Below, piece after piece: positions 41,853-50,658 of a DNA stretch of 64,000 bases (position 1 is the stretch's first letter; every line of letters starts with the position of its first letter). Source of the stretch: JAPPLB01 sp965218555. Lineage in GTDB: Bacteria > Acidobacteriota > Terriglobia > Bryobacterales > UBA6623. Below the pieces are notes generated by a model. That model ran no database searches, was not told where the DNA came from, and was given only the letters and a program-made list of their open reading frames with translations. Where the stretch lies: the NCBI GenBank assembly GCA_965218555.1, contig OZ244625.1:124001-188000 (forward strand), given 5' to 3'. The position numbers and the translations under genes were made by a program.

Positions 41853-42595
41853 CGGCCTGCGCTCAGAGCCCGCGCCTTGGCATACTTCAAAAAAACGTAC
41901 CGCGATGCGGCATAGGCGATTGCGAGTCCGTGAATGCCGTCCAGAAAACCGCGCTGTAGGAAGAACGCCTTGACGAATGTCCACGGCGGGTCGATGAGCA
42001 GGCGGCTCCAGCCGACCTTCAGTCCGCATTCTGCGATCTCACGCGCCGCCAAGTCCGTATAGCGCTCCAGAGACGACAGATGGCTCGCAAAGCTGTCACA
42101 GGTGTAGTGCAGCAGGTCGCCGTGGAGTTCTCCAACCGGTTCGAGCGTTACGACGGACTCATGAATGTAGTCGCCCACCCACTTCGCCTTCCGGCGATCG
42201 TAGAGCCGAATCTTGCGATCCGGATACCAGCCCGAATGATTGATCCACTTCCCCAGGTAGTGGGCCCGCCGCGGAAAGCGAAAAGCCGCGACCTCTGGCG
42301 AACTGCTCCTGATCTGTAGGATTTCTTCCCGCAAGCCCTCACTCAAAACTTCGTCCGCGTCCAACGAGAGGATCCAGTCGTGCGACGCTGCTTCCGCGGC
42401 GTAGTTTTTTTGATCGGCATACCCCGTCCAGTCCCGATGCAGCACTCTCGCTCCCTCCCGATTGGCGATCTCGACAGTCCGGTCCTTCGAGCCGGAGTCG
42501 ACGACCACGACTTCGTCGCACCATGCGAGCGATTCCATGCTGCGCGGCAGGTTCTTCTCTTCGTTGAGCGTGATGATGGTGCCGGTTATTTTCAC
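41849..42595 (-). CDS. Glycosyltransferase family 2, WaaE/KdtX-like
   Basis: A 248-residue GT-A enzyme. It shows ITGTIITLNEEKNLPRSMESLAWCDEVVVVDSGSKDRT at the N-terminus, the DxD-type motif LSLDADEVLSEGL, the acceptor region FRFPRRAHYLGKWINHSGWYPDRKIRLYDRRKAKW and HESVVTLEPVGELHGDLLHY. These closely follow the WaaE/KdtX group that transfers a hexose to the inner core heptose of LPS. The C-terminal part contains a possible membrane-associated stretch (FFLQRGFLDGIHGLAIAYAASRYVFLKYAK). It leads a tightly coupled cluster with a GT4 gene, pilD and lpxD. Confidence 0.88.
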   Translation of the reverse strand: MKITGTIITLNEEKNLPRSMESLAWCDEVVVVDSGSKDRTVEIANREGARVLHRDWTGYADQKNYAAEAASHDWILSLDADEVLSEGLREEILQIRSSSPEVAAFRFPRRAHYLGKWINHSGWYPDRKIRLYDRRKAKWVGDYIHESVVTLEPVGELHGDLLHYTCDSFASHLSSLERYTDLAAREIAECGLKVGWSRLLIDPPWTFVKAFFLQRGFLDGIHGLAIAYAASRYVFLKYAKARALSAGR

Positions 42596-42629
42596 GGACA
42601 GCGAGGCGACGAACGCCCTGATCCTCGCT

Positions 42630-43739
42630 CTAGCTTAAGGGGTGCCGCCGCTCGGTTTGCGGGATCGGGACTCGCTGTCCGTTTCCGAAGTGAGATGCAT
42701 ACACACCTTGAACCATCTCCATGATGAACAGGGCGTTCTCCCCGCTCGCGATGGGCTCTCGACCTTCCTCGATTGCCTTGATGAGCTGCTGAACGAGATA
42801 GTGGTTGCCGCGGGGAATCCAGTCGCTCAAGTCGCGTGGCTTGTGCTCGGGTGTGAAATGCCACCTTTCGATCCATGTTTTCTGCCAGGACAGATCCGGG
42901 GTCTCGGGCAGAACGACAGAAGCCGGGTAGACGTAGACATCACCCAAGCGGCGGATATGCAGCAAAGCCTTCTCACACTCGATCTGCAAGCCGTAGAGCA
43001 ATCGACCGGGGCGATCCATATTGGCTGTGGAATGGAAAAAACCGTGAACGCTGTTCGGGAAGCCGAACGTTGCGGCAATCGAATCGCCCGCGATCGGTCC
43101 GACCGGCTCGTTCCCCTCACGGCGGTCTTGCTCCGTGGCGCCCCGATGCCCGACAGCGATGTGTCCGCTCACCCAGCGAGGTCTTCCGGCGAATGCGATC
43201 ATCATGTCAAACAAGTGCGTCCCGTGAACGGTGAGTTCTTCACCGCCCCCGCGGTGATCGTCCTTGGGACGCGCATACATGCGCAGAAGCTTCCCGTACT
43301 TCCCGGCGTGCACGTTCCGAATCGCCCTCTGAACCGGCGGCATCCCCCGGAACTGATGGGCAACCGCGATCTTCACGCCCGCCTTGCGGCAGGCGGTCAT
43401 CATGGCGTCGGCGGCGATCAGATGCGCCGCGAAGGGCTTCTCACAATAGATGTGACAGCCGGCGACGGCGGCCGCCTCGACCATGGCGACGCGGTGCGTG
43501 ACCCAGCGGGGTCCGATGGAAACGATGTCGAGTTTCTCCGCCTCGATCATGCGCAGGTAGTCCGCGTAAAGCTGCTCCACGCCGAGGCGTTGCCCGGCTC
43601 TCTCCCTGCCCTGCGGATCGTCGTCGGCGACGGCTACCACCTCGGCGTTCGCTGCTTGCCGGAACGCCGTATCGAGCCCGTGCCCGTAGTTCCCTTTGCC
43701 GGTTGACCCGATCACGCCGACGCGATACGTCTTACGCAC
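42630..43739 (-). CDS. Gfo/Idh/MocA-family oxidoreductase
   Basis: A 369-residue NAD(P)-dependent dehydrogenase. The N-terminal Rossmann fold has RVGVIGSTGKGNYGHGLDTAF, VVAVADDDPQGRERA and the family hallmark HIYCEKPFA (EKP). The C-terminal alpha/beta domain has GGGEELTVHGTHLFDMMIAFAG, with the family's conserved H-x3-D-type substrate residues. Members oxidise sugars, sugar acids or inositols; the substrate is unknown. No signal peptide. It ends 34 bases before the GT2 gene on the same strand, so it may be read together with the envelope cluster, and it is divergent from an exported RidA gene. Confidence 0.86.
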   Translation of the reverse strand: MRKTYRVGVIGSTGKGNYGHGLDTAFRQAANAEVVAVADDDPQGRERAGQRLGVEQLYADYLRMIEAEKLDIVSIGPRWVTHRVAMVEAAAVAGCHIYCEKPFAAHLIAADAMMTACRKAGVKIAVAHQFRGMPPVQRAIRNVHAGKYGKLLRMYARPKDDHRGGGEELTVHGTHLFDMMIAFAGRPRWVSGHIAVGHRGATEQDRREGNEPVGPIAGDSIAATFGFPNSVHGFFHSTANMDRPGRLLYGLQIECEKALLHIRRLGDVYVYPASVVLPETPDLSWQKTWIERWHFTPEHKPRDLSDWIPRGNHYLVQQLIKAIEEGREPIASGENALFIMEMVQGVYASHFGNGQRVPIPQTERRHPLS

Positions 43740-43944
43740 CAGTTGCCTCCATCAGCCCGACACCCTCCAGAATGCGCCCGCAGGCTCACATTCTGTTACG
43801 AACCTCTGTAGTGTGCAAGTCCTAAGCAACCGCTCCCTGACAATGCGGTCTCTTGAGCTTCAGTTGATCTTCTTCCTACGGAAGTGCGAGGGTGTAAGGT
43901 CTTTGTTGCATTCACCCGGCAACCGGGACTCAGGAGGGAATTTC

Positions 43945-44442
43945 ATGAAAACCACGTCTGATCGCAAGACCCGGCGCGGCCTGTTGCGTCTCGGGATGGG
44001 CTCCGCTGCAGCGGCGGGGGTTGCTCAGGCCCATTCCGAAAAAACTTGGACACCGAAGAAACAGATCATCGGACTCAAACCAAGCGAGGTGCGGCGCGGT
44101 GCTCTGCTCTCCGGTACCGTCCGCTCGGGAAACTTGTTGTTCCTCTCAGGCACCGGCGGCTGGTATCCCAACCGCCGCAAGGAGCCAGGCGATGCGAAGG
44201 TACAGATCCGCAGCGTTCTCGACCGCATGAAGGAGAAGCTGGAAGCGGCGGGTTCATCGTTGGACAACGTCCTGCAGGTCACGATCTGTCTTGCCGACAT
44301 GAAGAATAACTACGACCCCATGAACGAGGCCTACAAGGAATACTTCCCGACGAATCCGCCTGCCCGCTCGTGCTTCCCTGCCGGACCGTTTCGCCGCGAA
44401 GGATCGCTTCTGCAAGTCGACGCTGTTGCTTACGTGGATTGA
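43945..44442 (+). CDS. RidA/YjgF-family protein with a Tat leader
   Basis: A 165-residue protein; the ATG has AGGAGGG 8 bases upstream. A twin-arginine leader is visible at about 10-32 (RKTRRGLLRLGMGSAAAAGVAQA). The rest is a RidA (YjgF/YER057c/UK114) domain: SGTVRSGNLLFLSGTGGW, IRSVLDRMKEKLEAAGSSLDNVLQVTICLADMKNNYDPMNEAYKEYF, PARSCFPAGPFRREGSLLQVDAVAYVD. The conserved Arg of the enamine/imine deaminase site is in PARSCF. Canonical RidA proteins are cytosolic and hydrolyse reactive enamines; an exported form is unusual and its substrate is unknown. It precedes a 2-hydroxyacid dehydrogenase gene by 33 bases. Confidence 0.87.
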   Translation: MKTTSDRKTRRGLLRLGMGSAAAAGVAQAHSEKTWTPKKQIIGLKPSEVRRGALLSGTVRSGNLLFLSGTGGWYPNRRKEPGDAKVQIRSVLDRMKEKLEAAGSSLDNVLQVTICLADMKNNYDPMNEAYKEYFPTNPPARSCFPAGPFRREGSLLQVDAVAYVD

Positions 44443-44475
44443 TCCAAAGGGACCTCGGCCCGGCTCCCGGGAAAT

Positions 44476-45447
44476 ATGAAACCAGTCGTTTTCCTGCCTG
44501 AACTCATTGCACCCACCGGCATGGATCTGCTGCGCGAGCATTGCGAACTTAGCGTGCCCTGGAAGGCGGGTGAACCCAAACGGCCCGAGGACTATCGCCG
44601 CCATCTGTACGAAGCCGAAGGCGTGATCGTGAGGCTTTTCAAAGTGACCGCCGAAGATATGGAAAAAACGTCCCAGCTCAAGGTCATCGGCAAGCACGGA
44701 GTGGGGGTCGACAACATCGACATCGCAGCGGCTACGGCCAAGGGCATCATCGTGGTTCATACGCCGACAGCGCCATCCGTTGCGGTGATCGAATTTACGA
44801 TCGGTGCGATGCTGGCGCTGGGAAGAAAACTGGGGCCGGCCGACGACGCCATTCGCGATGACCGCTACAGCGATCGTCTCAAGTTCATGGGCATTGAGTT
44901 TCACGGCAAAACGTTAGGAGTGGTCGGCCTGGGCGAGATCGGCGGGGGGGTTGCTCGCGCCGCGTCAGCCGGACTTGGGATGAAAGTTCTCGGCTACGAC
45001 CCGTTCGTCGACAAGGCGAAGTACGCCGGCCCGGCCGTTATCGAGGACTCACTTGAAGAGATGCTGCCCAAGGTCGATGTGCTCACGCTGCACGTGCCTT
45101 TGACGTCGGGCACGCATCATCTGGTGAACCGCGAGCGCCTTGGCCTGCTCAAACCGGATTGCCTGCTGATCAACGCCGCGAGAGGGTCGGTGGTCGAGCA
45201 GGATGCCATTGTCGAGGCGCTGCAAAACAATCGCATCGGCGGCGCGGTGCTTGACGTCTTCGAGCAGGAACCCTTGGCGGCTGATAGTCCCCTGTGCAAG
45301 CTGGACAACGTGATCCTCACGCCCCATATCGGCTCGGCGACGCCCGACGCCTTGGAGCGCATGGCGGTCGGCGCGGCCCAGGGGGTGCTCGATGCCCTCC
45401 AAGACCGCCGTCCACAGTGGGTCTACAACCCCGAAGTGTTTGCCTGA
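44476..45447 (+). CDS. D-2-hydroxyacid dehydrogenase (phosphoglycerate-dehydrogenase-like)
   Basis: A 323-residue NAD-dependent D-isomer dehydrogenase. Features: KVIGKHGVGVDNIDIAAATAKGIIVVHTPTAPSVAVIEFTIGAML, the Rossmann motif LGVVGLGEIGGGVARAASAG, LTLHVPLTSGTHHLVNRERLGLLKPDCLLINAARGSVVEQDAI (catalytic Arg), EQEPLAADSPL (catalytic Glu) and LTPHIGSATPDALERMA (catalytic His). There is no ACT domain, so it resembles the short phosphoglycerate/glyoxylate reductase group rather than full SerA. The substrate is uncertain. It follows the RidA gene closely, probably in the same operon, and converges with phoD. Confidence 0.85.
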   Translation: MKPVVFLPELIAPTGMDLLREHCELSVPWKAGEPKRPEDYRRHLYEAEGVIVRLFKVTAEDMEKTSQLKVIGKHGVGVDNIDIAAATAKGIIVVHTPTAPSVAVIEFTIGAMLALGRKLGPADDAIRDDRYSDRLKFMGIEFHGKTLGVVGLGEIGGGVARAASAGLGMKVLGYDPFVDKAKYAGPAVIEDSLEEMLPKVDVLTLHVPLTSGTHHLVNRERLGLLKPDCLLINAARGSVVEQDAIVEALQNNRIGGAVLDVFEQEPLAADSPLCKLDNVILTPHIGSATPDALERMAVGAAQGVLDALQDRRPQWVYNPEVFA

Positions 45448-45470
45448 ACCCGAGGCGCACAGCCCGGAGA

Positions 45471-47336
45471 CTACCGCGTCACGACCGACTCCGCGTAAAG
45501 CAGCTCCCCGGTAAGTCCGTCGTGGTACTGGAACACCACTTGCGGATTCGGGAACGCCACCCAGCGATCCTTCCCTTCCTCATTCGGATTGTTGAAGACA
45601 GCGTTCATCTGCACTACACAGAAAATCGGTTTGCTGCGCAGCTTTTGCGGCGTGTCGTTGAGCATGTAGGTCGACCACCTGATTTCCACCGGAAGACCCC
45701 GCGAGTCGTACATTCCGGTCGGCGGTCGATTCCCTTCGCTGCCGGCCGGATGGTTGGCCGAGTTGTGCGGACCTGAGGCGAACTCCCACACGCGGTCGGT
45801 GATTTTGATGGCAAAGCTGTTGTGCAGATCGCCGGTAAGGACGAATACCGGTTTTTCAAGCTCGTCCCAGAAGTCGATCAACTCCTGACGCTCCGCCAGG
45901 AAGACGGTCCAGGCATCGTCCTTGTTTTCGGTGGGGATGGGCTTACCCGTGCCGCCGACGTGCGGAATCGTGAAGTTCACCGACGAGACGACGAAGAAAA
46001 AGTCGGCGTCACTAGCAGCCATTTCGTCCTTGAGCCACTTCTTCTGACGAGCGCCGAGCATCGAGCGGCCCGGCTCAGTCGCCTTCGTCACGTCGTGCAT
46101 ATCGCGAAACGTGCGTGTGTCCAGGAAAAAAAGATCGGCATTGCTCACGCTCATCTTGAAGTGCGACATCTGGCCGATGGAGTACGAAGCCTCGCCGTCG
46201 GCAACCGCTGCCGGGCGCACCCTGAGCCGGTTAGCGTCCAGCATCTCGACAATCTCGTAAACGGCTGAATTAGGATCGCCGCCCTCCGTGTCAGACGGAC
46301 CCTGCATCACCCCTGCGTCCGGCGTGCCCCAATGAACGTGCAGCGTCGCCGACTCGTCGAGGTTCAGCTTCGTGAAGTCTGCGCTCGCATCCGTCAGGAC
46401 GTCGCTATCCGCTTTGAAGTGCGCCTTACCGAAATGAACACTCTGCTCATGCGGAATCGGATTGCTCCAACCCAGATAGTCGTACCAGGCCTGCACGCCG
46501 ATGTCGCGGAACACGGGACGGCGGTTGCGGCGTCCCACCTCGGCGGCGCCGTACACGTCGTTCACGATTTCGTGGTCATCGAAAGTAAAGAACGATGGGA
46601 TGGAGCTATGCCACTTGGTGAGATTCGGAGCTTCGTTGAAATAGTGCTTGTAGTTTTCCCACACGCCGACGATCGTCGGCGCGATATCGACGATGCGCGG
46701 CTTCCGGCCGGCTTCGATGCCCACTTGTTGCAGCCATTCGTCCGGCGGGTAATCTCGCTTCTCTTCATACAGCCAGTCGCCGTTGAGAATGGCGAAATCG
46801 ATGCGGCTGCGTTCTTCGTCGCGCTTGAGGTCACGAAGCATCGTCTTGTAGGTCGGCAGGGCGCTGCCGAAATTGCTGCCGCCCCCCGTGCGCTGATTGT
46901 TTCCGCACGCGAACTCGAAGCGGAAATTGAACAGCCCTTTGGGGTTGTGCTCGGGGTTGGCTACATCGTCCCTGGATGGAAGCGTGTGAAACGAGCCGCC
47001 CGGACCGGCTGTCCCCGAATCCGCCATAGCCAACTCATAGAAGTACTTCGTATTCGATTCCAGCCCTTTCAGATGTACCCAAGCCGTATTGTCGTGATCG
47101 GCAGCCGTTTCGACGGTGTCTGAGGTCGAGGTGAGCTGATTCTTCGCCGAGCCAAACCGCACCAGGAATTCCGCCGGCCGGGCCGTTCGGGCCCAGACAC
47201 CCACACCTTCGGATGAAAGGCGTCCGAGCATCGGTCCGTGAGTGAAATCGGAGGAGGATGACGCGCCGCGTTCCTCGGAAGCGCCGCAGGCGAACGACAC
47301 GAGCAATGCAACAACGACCAAGCCGACTTTTTTCAT
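45471..47336 (-). CDS. phoD: PhoD-like alkaline phosphatase, lipoprotein
   Basis: A 621-residue calcium/iron-type metallophosphatase of the PhoD family. The N-terminus is a lipoprotein signal (VGLVVVALLVSFACGAS, lipobox Cys17). An N-terminal beta domain (GPMLGRLSSEGVGVWARTARPAEFLVRFG) is followed by the catalytic domain with FEFACGNNQ, NGDWLYEE, PSFFTFDDHEIVNDVYG, FLDTRTFRDMH, WLKDEMAASDADFFFVVSSVNF and VFVLTGDLHNSFAIKI, which hold the metal-binding Asp, Asn and His residues. It would release phosphate from phosphomono- or diesters at the cell surface. It converges with the 2-hydroxyacid dehydrogenase gene 23 bases away. No Pho box was identified. Confidence 0.88.
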   Translation of the reverse strand: MKKVGLVVVALLVSFACGASEERGASSSSDFTHGPMLGRLSSEGVGVWARTARPAEFLVRFGSAKNQLTSTSDTVETAADHDNTAWVHLKGLESNTKYFYELAMADSGTAGPGGSFHTLPSRDDVANPEHNPKGLFNFRFEFACGNNQRTGGGSNFGSALPTYKTMLRDLKRDEERSRIDFAILNGDWLYEEKRDYPPDEWLQQVGIEAGRKPRIVDIAPTIVGVWENYKHYFNEAPNLTKWHSSIPSFFTFDDHEIVNDVYGAAEVGRRNRRPVFRDIGVQAWYDYLGWSNPIPHEQSVHFGKAHFKADSDVLTDASADFTKLNLDESATLHVHWGTPDAGVMQGPSDTEGGDPNSAVYEIVEMLDANRLRVRPAAVADGEASYSIGQMSHFKMSVSNADLFFLDTRTFRDMHDVTKATEPGRSMLGARQKKWLKDEMAASDADFFFVVSSVNFTIPHVGGTGKPIPTENKDDAWTVFLAERQELIDFWDELEKPVFVLTGDLHNSFAIKITDRVWEFASGPHNSANHPAGSEGNRPPTGMYDSRGLPVEIRWSTYMLNDTPQKLRSKPIFCVVQMNAVFNNPNEEGKDRWVAFPNPQVVFQYHDGLTGELLYAESVVTR

Positions 47337-47400
47337 GTTCGAATCCGTTCTCTTTCAGGGGGTGGGCAGGGCAAGCGCAACCATGCTACACGACAAGTTA

Positions 47401-47583
47401 TTAATCTGACGCATCAACGACGTACATGTTCAGCCGCCCAACCTCTTCACTCGTTAGGTATTGAGTCTCGTCACTGGGACTCTGATATCGCGTAAGGGAC
47501 CGCCCCGTCACAAAGTCGTGGAGCGCCTCTGAAGAAAACCCGTCTTGTCCCTCCACTCGTGTGACGCCCGGCAGGTCGAGCAA
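47401..47583 (-). CDS. Unrecognised short open frame, perhaps a gene remnant
   Basis: A 60-residue frame from a TTG. The coding-like sequence (ALLDLPGVTRVEGQDGFSSE, QSPSDETQYLTSEEVGRLNM) extends about 20 codons further upstream without any ATG until a stop near 47645. It has balanced composition like a real protein end but no family I recognise, and no ribosome binding site. It could be the C-terminal scrap of a lost gene. Confidence 0.2.
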   Translation of the reverse strand: MLDLPGVTRVEGQDGFSSEALHDFVTGRSLTRYQSPSDETQYLTSEEVGRLNMYVVDASD

Positions 47584-47669
47584 GGCCGTTACGCGCTTGA
47601 GTAATAACCTCTCCGTTCGAACATCATAGCTTGTCGAATCTCCGAATCAGTATGGACTAGACTTGAGCC

Positions 47670-47993
47670 ATGGCCTTTTACGAGCTCAGACGATACAAGA
47701 TCCTTCCCGGCAAGATGGAAGATTGGCTTCAACTGATGGAGCAAGAGATCATTCCGTTTCAGGTTTCGAAAGGCATGGTCATCACAGCGAGTTTCCGCGG
47801 CGAGGACGACGATAGCTGTTACATCTGGATGCGGCGTTTCGCGAGCGAAGAGGAGCGCGTGCACCTCTATGAAGCCGTCTACGATAGTGACCATTGGAAA
47901 AACGTGATCGGCCCCCGCATTTCGGGGGTCATGGACCGCTCGGCGATCCAGGTGACGCGCCTCACACCGACCTTGAAGTCTCCAACACAGTAG
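47670..47993 (+). CDS. NIPSNAP-domain protein
   Basis: A 107-residue cytosolic protein with one ferredoxin-like NIPSNAP domain: FYELRRYKILPGKMEDWLQLMEQEIIPFQVSKGMVITASFRGEDDDSCYIWMRRFASEEERVHLYEAVYDSDHWK. The pattern 'E-R-Y-x-x-PGKxxxW' and 'W-R-F-x-S-x-x-E' is diagnostic. Family function is poorly defined; many members sit near catabolic genes and may be small monooxygenase-like or dimeric binding proteins. It stands alone between phoD and the convergent dnaB gene. Confidence 0.85.
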   Translation: MAFYELRRYKILPGKMEDWLQLMEQEIIPFQVSKGMVITASFRGEDDDSCYIWMRRFASEEERVHLYEAVYDSDHWKNVIGPRISGVMDRSAIQVTRLTPTLKSPTQ

Positions 47994-48219
47994 ATCACCC
48001 CTTGGAGCAGGTTAACCGGCGGGCGGAACGGGCCATACCCGTGCGGCCGCATAGCGACTGACCGATCAGCGCCAAGCGGGACACCGCGCCCGCCGGGTTG
48101 CAAATCATATCCGTGGCCAGGCAATGCCGCCGTGTCCGCCGAACGTGGTGAGTGTCCGCGGAACAACTGATGCGCAGATCTCGCGTCCGTGGACAGCTTG
48201 GGAAATCGAAAGCCCGGTC

Positions 48220-49644
48220 TCAGAACGGGGGTAATAGCTCTTCGCCGCCCATCTCCTCGTCGAGGTCCCCGACGTCCTCGGCCAAGTTCTCGAACTTGAT
48301 GAACTTGTTGCGAAACGCCAGCTTGATTCTCCCCGTCGGCCCGTTGCGCTGCTTGGCGACAAGTAGCTCGGCGAGGCCCTGCAGGTCTTCTCGATCCTGC
48401 TTGTAGACCTCTTCCCGGAAGATGAAGCAGACCACATCGGCGTCCTGCTCGATCGATCCGCTATCGCGCAGGTCGCTCAACTGTGGACGGTGATCCCCGG
48501 TCCGCGTCTCCGGCGCGCGGCTCAACTGCGAAAGGGCTATGACCGGCACCCCCAGGTCCTTCGCGAGCAGCTTGAGCCCACGCGACAGAGCCGAGATTTC
48601 CTGGGTCCTGTTGTCAAAGCGTCTTTTTTCTCCGCTCTCCGGCGCCATCAACTGGAGATAGTCGATGACGATCAATGCCAGTCCGTGCTCAGCCTGCAGG
48701 CGGCGGCACTTGGCGCTGATATTCATCAGATTCGCGTCCGCCGAGTCGTCGATGAAGAGCCTCGAGGCGACGAGCCGGTCGAGCGCCCAGCTCAGCTTGC
48801 GGCGCTCGTCCTGGTTGAGATAACCGCCCCGGAAGCGCTGGCTGTTAACCTTGGCGGTCGAGCACAGCAGGCGCGTCAGCAGCGACTCCTTCGACATCTC
48901 AAGAGAGAAGACTGCCACCGGCTGCGCAGGTTTGTCGGGCAGATCGGAGGCCACGTGCCAGGCGATGTTCAGCGACAGGGCCGTCTTGCCCATCGACGGG
49001 CGCGCGGCGATCACGATCAACTCGCCCGCCCGCAACCCTGTCGTCATCTCGTCGAACTTGATAAACGACGTCGACAAGCCCTTGACGCGCTTGCCGGGAT
49101 CCAGGAACGCCTCCAAGCTCCCTTCGTAGCCCTGAATGATCTGGCGCGGGTCAGCCAACTCCGAGCGTAGTTGCGCATCGCCCACCTTCAGAATCGCCGA
49201 CTCGGCCTCGGCCAGCAGCTTGTCGACCTGCTGACCGCCCTCGATCGACCGCGAGACGATGTTGTCGGCGGTGTGGATCAACTGCCGCAGTAGGGACTTG
49301 TCCTTGACGATCTTGACGTAGTCGTCGATTGACGACAGCCGCGGCATGCCCTCGCTCAACGAGGCGATGTAGGCCACGCCGTCGCATGATGCGAGTTGGT
49401 CGTGTCGGGAAAGCTCTTCGACGAGCGTGAGATCCTCGATGGACATGCCCTGCCGATGCAGATCTTCCATGCGCAGGAAGATTCGTTTGTGCTTCTCGAT
49501 CGCGAAGTCGGCGGGCACGAGCCTTCCCGCCACTTGCGGGAACAGACTGTCGTCAAGCAGAATCGAGCCGAGCACGCAGCGTTCGGCCTCGATACTGGTG
49601 GGGAGATTTCTTTCGATGGCGACCGGTATCGGGTTGGCAGGCAT
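48220..49644 (-). CDS. dnaB: Replicative DNA helicase DnaB
   Basis: Hexameric 5'-3' helicase of the replication fork, 474 residues. The N-terminal primase-interacting domain (about 15-120) starts NLPTSIEAERCVLGSILLDD. The RecA-like domain has Walker A AARPSMGKTALSLNIA, VAVFSLEMSKESLLTRLL, Walker B LIVIDYLQLM, ISALSRGLKLLAKDLGVPVIALSQLSR, the arginine-finger region RPQLSDLRDSGSIEQDADVV and NGPTGRIKLAF. No intein is present. The region directly upstream is long and holds several DnaA-box-like 9-mers, described separately. The gene is convergent with the NIPSNAP gene. Confidence 0.96.
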   Translation of the reverse strand: MPANPIPVAIERNLPTSIEAERCVLGSILLDDSLFPQVAGRLVPADFAIEKHKRIFLRMEDLHRQGMSIEDLTLVEELSRHDQLASCDGVAYIASLSEGMPRLSSIDDYVKIVKDKSLLRQLIHTADNIVSRSIEGGQQVDKLLAEAESAILKVGDAQLRSELADPRQIIQGYEGSLEAFLDPGKRVKGLSTSFIKFDEMTTGLRAGELIVIAARPSMGKTALSLNIAWHVASDLPDKPAQPVAVFSLEMSKESLLTRLLCSTAKVNSQRFRGGYLNQDERRKLSWALDRLVASRLFIDDSADANLMNISAKCRRLQAEHGLALIVIDYLQLMAPESGEKRRFDNRTQEISALSRGLKLLAKDLGVPVIALSQLSRAPETRTGDHRPQLSDLRDSGSIEQDADVVCFIFREEVYKQDREDLQGLAELLVAKQRNGPTGRIKLAFRNKFIKFENLAEDVGDLDEEMGGEELLPPF

Positions 49645-50373
49645 CAGGTTGTGGGACCGGACAACATCATGAAGGAGCGTGGGCCTTCTTCAAAGCATTT
49701 TTTTAAGTCCCACGGAAACAACCATTTGCTCTGTGGACTTGCGTTTGGCCGGAGCTTCAGGCACATTGCGACGGCCAAACCCCTCTAAACAAACGACTTC
49801 GAGGGCGGTGGAAAACCTGTGGATATCGTAGGGATGGATTCTGGATGGCAACTCCTTTATTTTCAAATACTTACAGACACCCTTCAGGGCGGCTACGAAA
49901 CATTTCCCACAGGGATTACTTCCCTAATCCTACCACAAAGGCGAACAAAGGGCAAATATCGGGCCTGCCGACGATGCGGATGCAGCGCCGAGTGGCCTTA
50001 TTTGGGCATTTTTTTCCGCAAAAAAGACCAAAGACTAAACGCAAGGGTCCCTCGTTTGGAAAAACGACCCTAGCCCCGCCGATTCCAGTTCCCTGCCACG
50101 CCCCCCTGAAGGAACGTGTACCAACACCATCCGGAGGCCACGGCCGTTCCTGCCTGTAACCTGAGTCCGCTTAAAAACAACCACCCTGACAACACCTGTC
50201 GTTAATGTCTCCGTCCGTCCGTCAAGATGAGGAAACGTCATAGCTCAAATAAACTACACCCCCCTTGACTGTCAAGCCGTCAAACGGCGGCGGATTGTGG
50301 GCGGCGCGCCTGACGAGCCTCCTGGGCACCCTGGAGGGTCAGATCAAGGCCAGAAACGCCTCTGAGGGCTTCG
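49645..50373. other. Long intergenic region upstream of dnaB with DnaA-box-like 9-mers
   Basis: No recognised gene in about 730 bases. Sites resembling the DnaA box TTATCCACA occur as TGTGGACTT (49732-49740), GGTGGAAAA (49807-49815), TGTGGATAT (49818-49826, one mismatch) and TTTCCCACA (49903-49911). T/A-rich tracts lie at 49856-49875 and 50000-50040. A perfect CTTGAC-T-GTCAAG palindrome is at 50264-50276. The stretch is also rich in C/A-biased low-complexity sequence. Confidence 0.3.
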
Positions 50374-50387
50374 GTGTGGACATCTGC

Positions 50388-50399
50388 AATACTAGTATT
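50388..50399. promoter_or_regulatory. 12-base palindrome, likely operator of the toxin-antitoxin pair
   Basis: AATACTAGTATT is perfectly palindromic and ends 28 bases before the antitoxin start codon. Ribbon-helix-helix antitoxins usually repress their own operon at such sites. Confidence 0.6.
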
Positions 50400-50427
50400 A
50401 CAGCTAGAACACGCCAGGAGAGCCGCC

Positions 50428-50658
50428 ATGAAGCCCGTAGCCCTTCGCTTGCCGGATGAGGTCTCTCAACGCCTGCAACGGTTGGCCGCCCTCACCGGGC
50501 GCAGCAAGACCTTCTACATGATCGAAGCCATCAAGGAGCACCTGGACGATCTGGAGGACTTGTACCTTGCCGAGCAACGGCTGATCGACATTCGAGGTGG
50601 GAAGTCAGAGACCGTACCGCTTGAAGAAGTGATGAAGCGCTATGGCTTGGAAGGTTGA
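50428..50658 (+). CDS. Ribbon-helix-helix antitoxin, RelB-like
   Basis: A 76-residue protein; the ATG follows AGGAG with 7-base spacing. The N-terminus PVALRLPDEVSQRLQRLAALTGRSKTFYMIEAIKEHLDDLEDLY is a ribbon-helix-helix DNA-binding domain of the RelB/DinJ type, and the C-terminus (AEQRLIDIRGGKSETVPLEEVMKRYGL) is the flexible toxin-binding segment ending with the common EEVxxxYGL motif. It overlaps the toxin gene by 17 bases, so the two are translationally coupled. A palindrome upstream probably serves as its operator. Confidence 0.88.
   Translation: MKPVALRLPDEVSQRLQRLAALTGRSKTFYMIEAIKEHLDDLEDLYLAEQRLIDIRGGKSETVPLEEVMKRYGLEG

Noticed and set aside
49819..50073. Frame of 84 codons in the dnaB upstream region
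   Set aside because: Low-complexity basic sequence with no family match; the DNA looks regulatory or non-coding.
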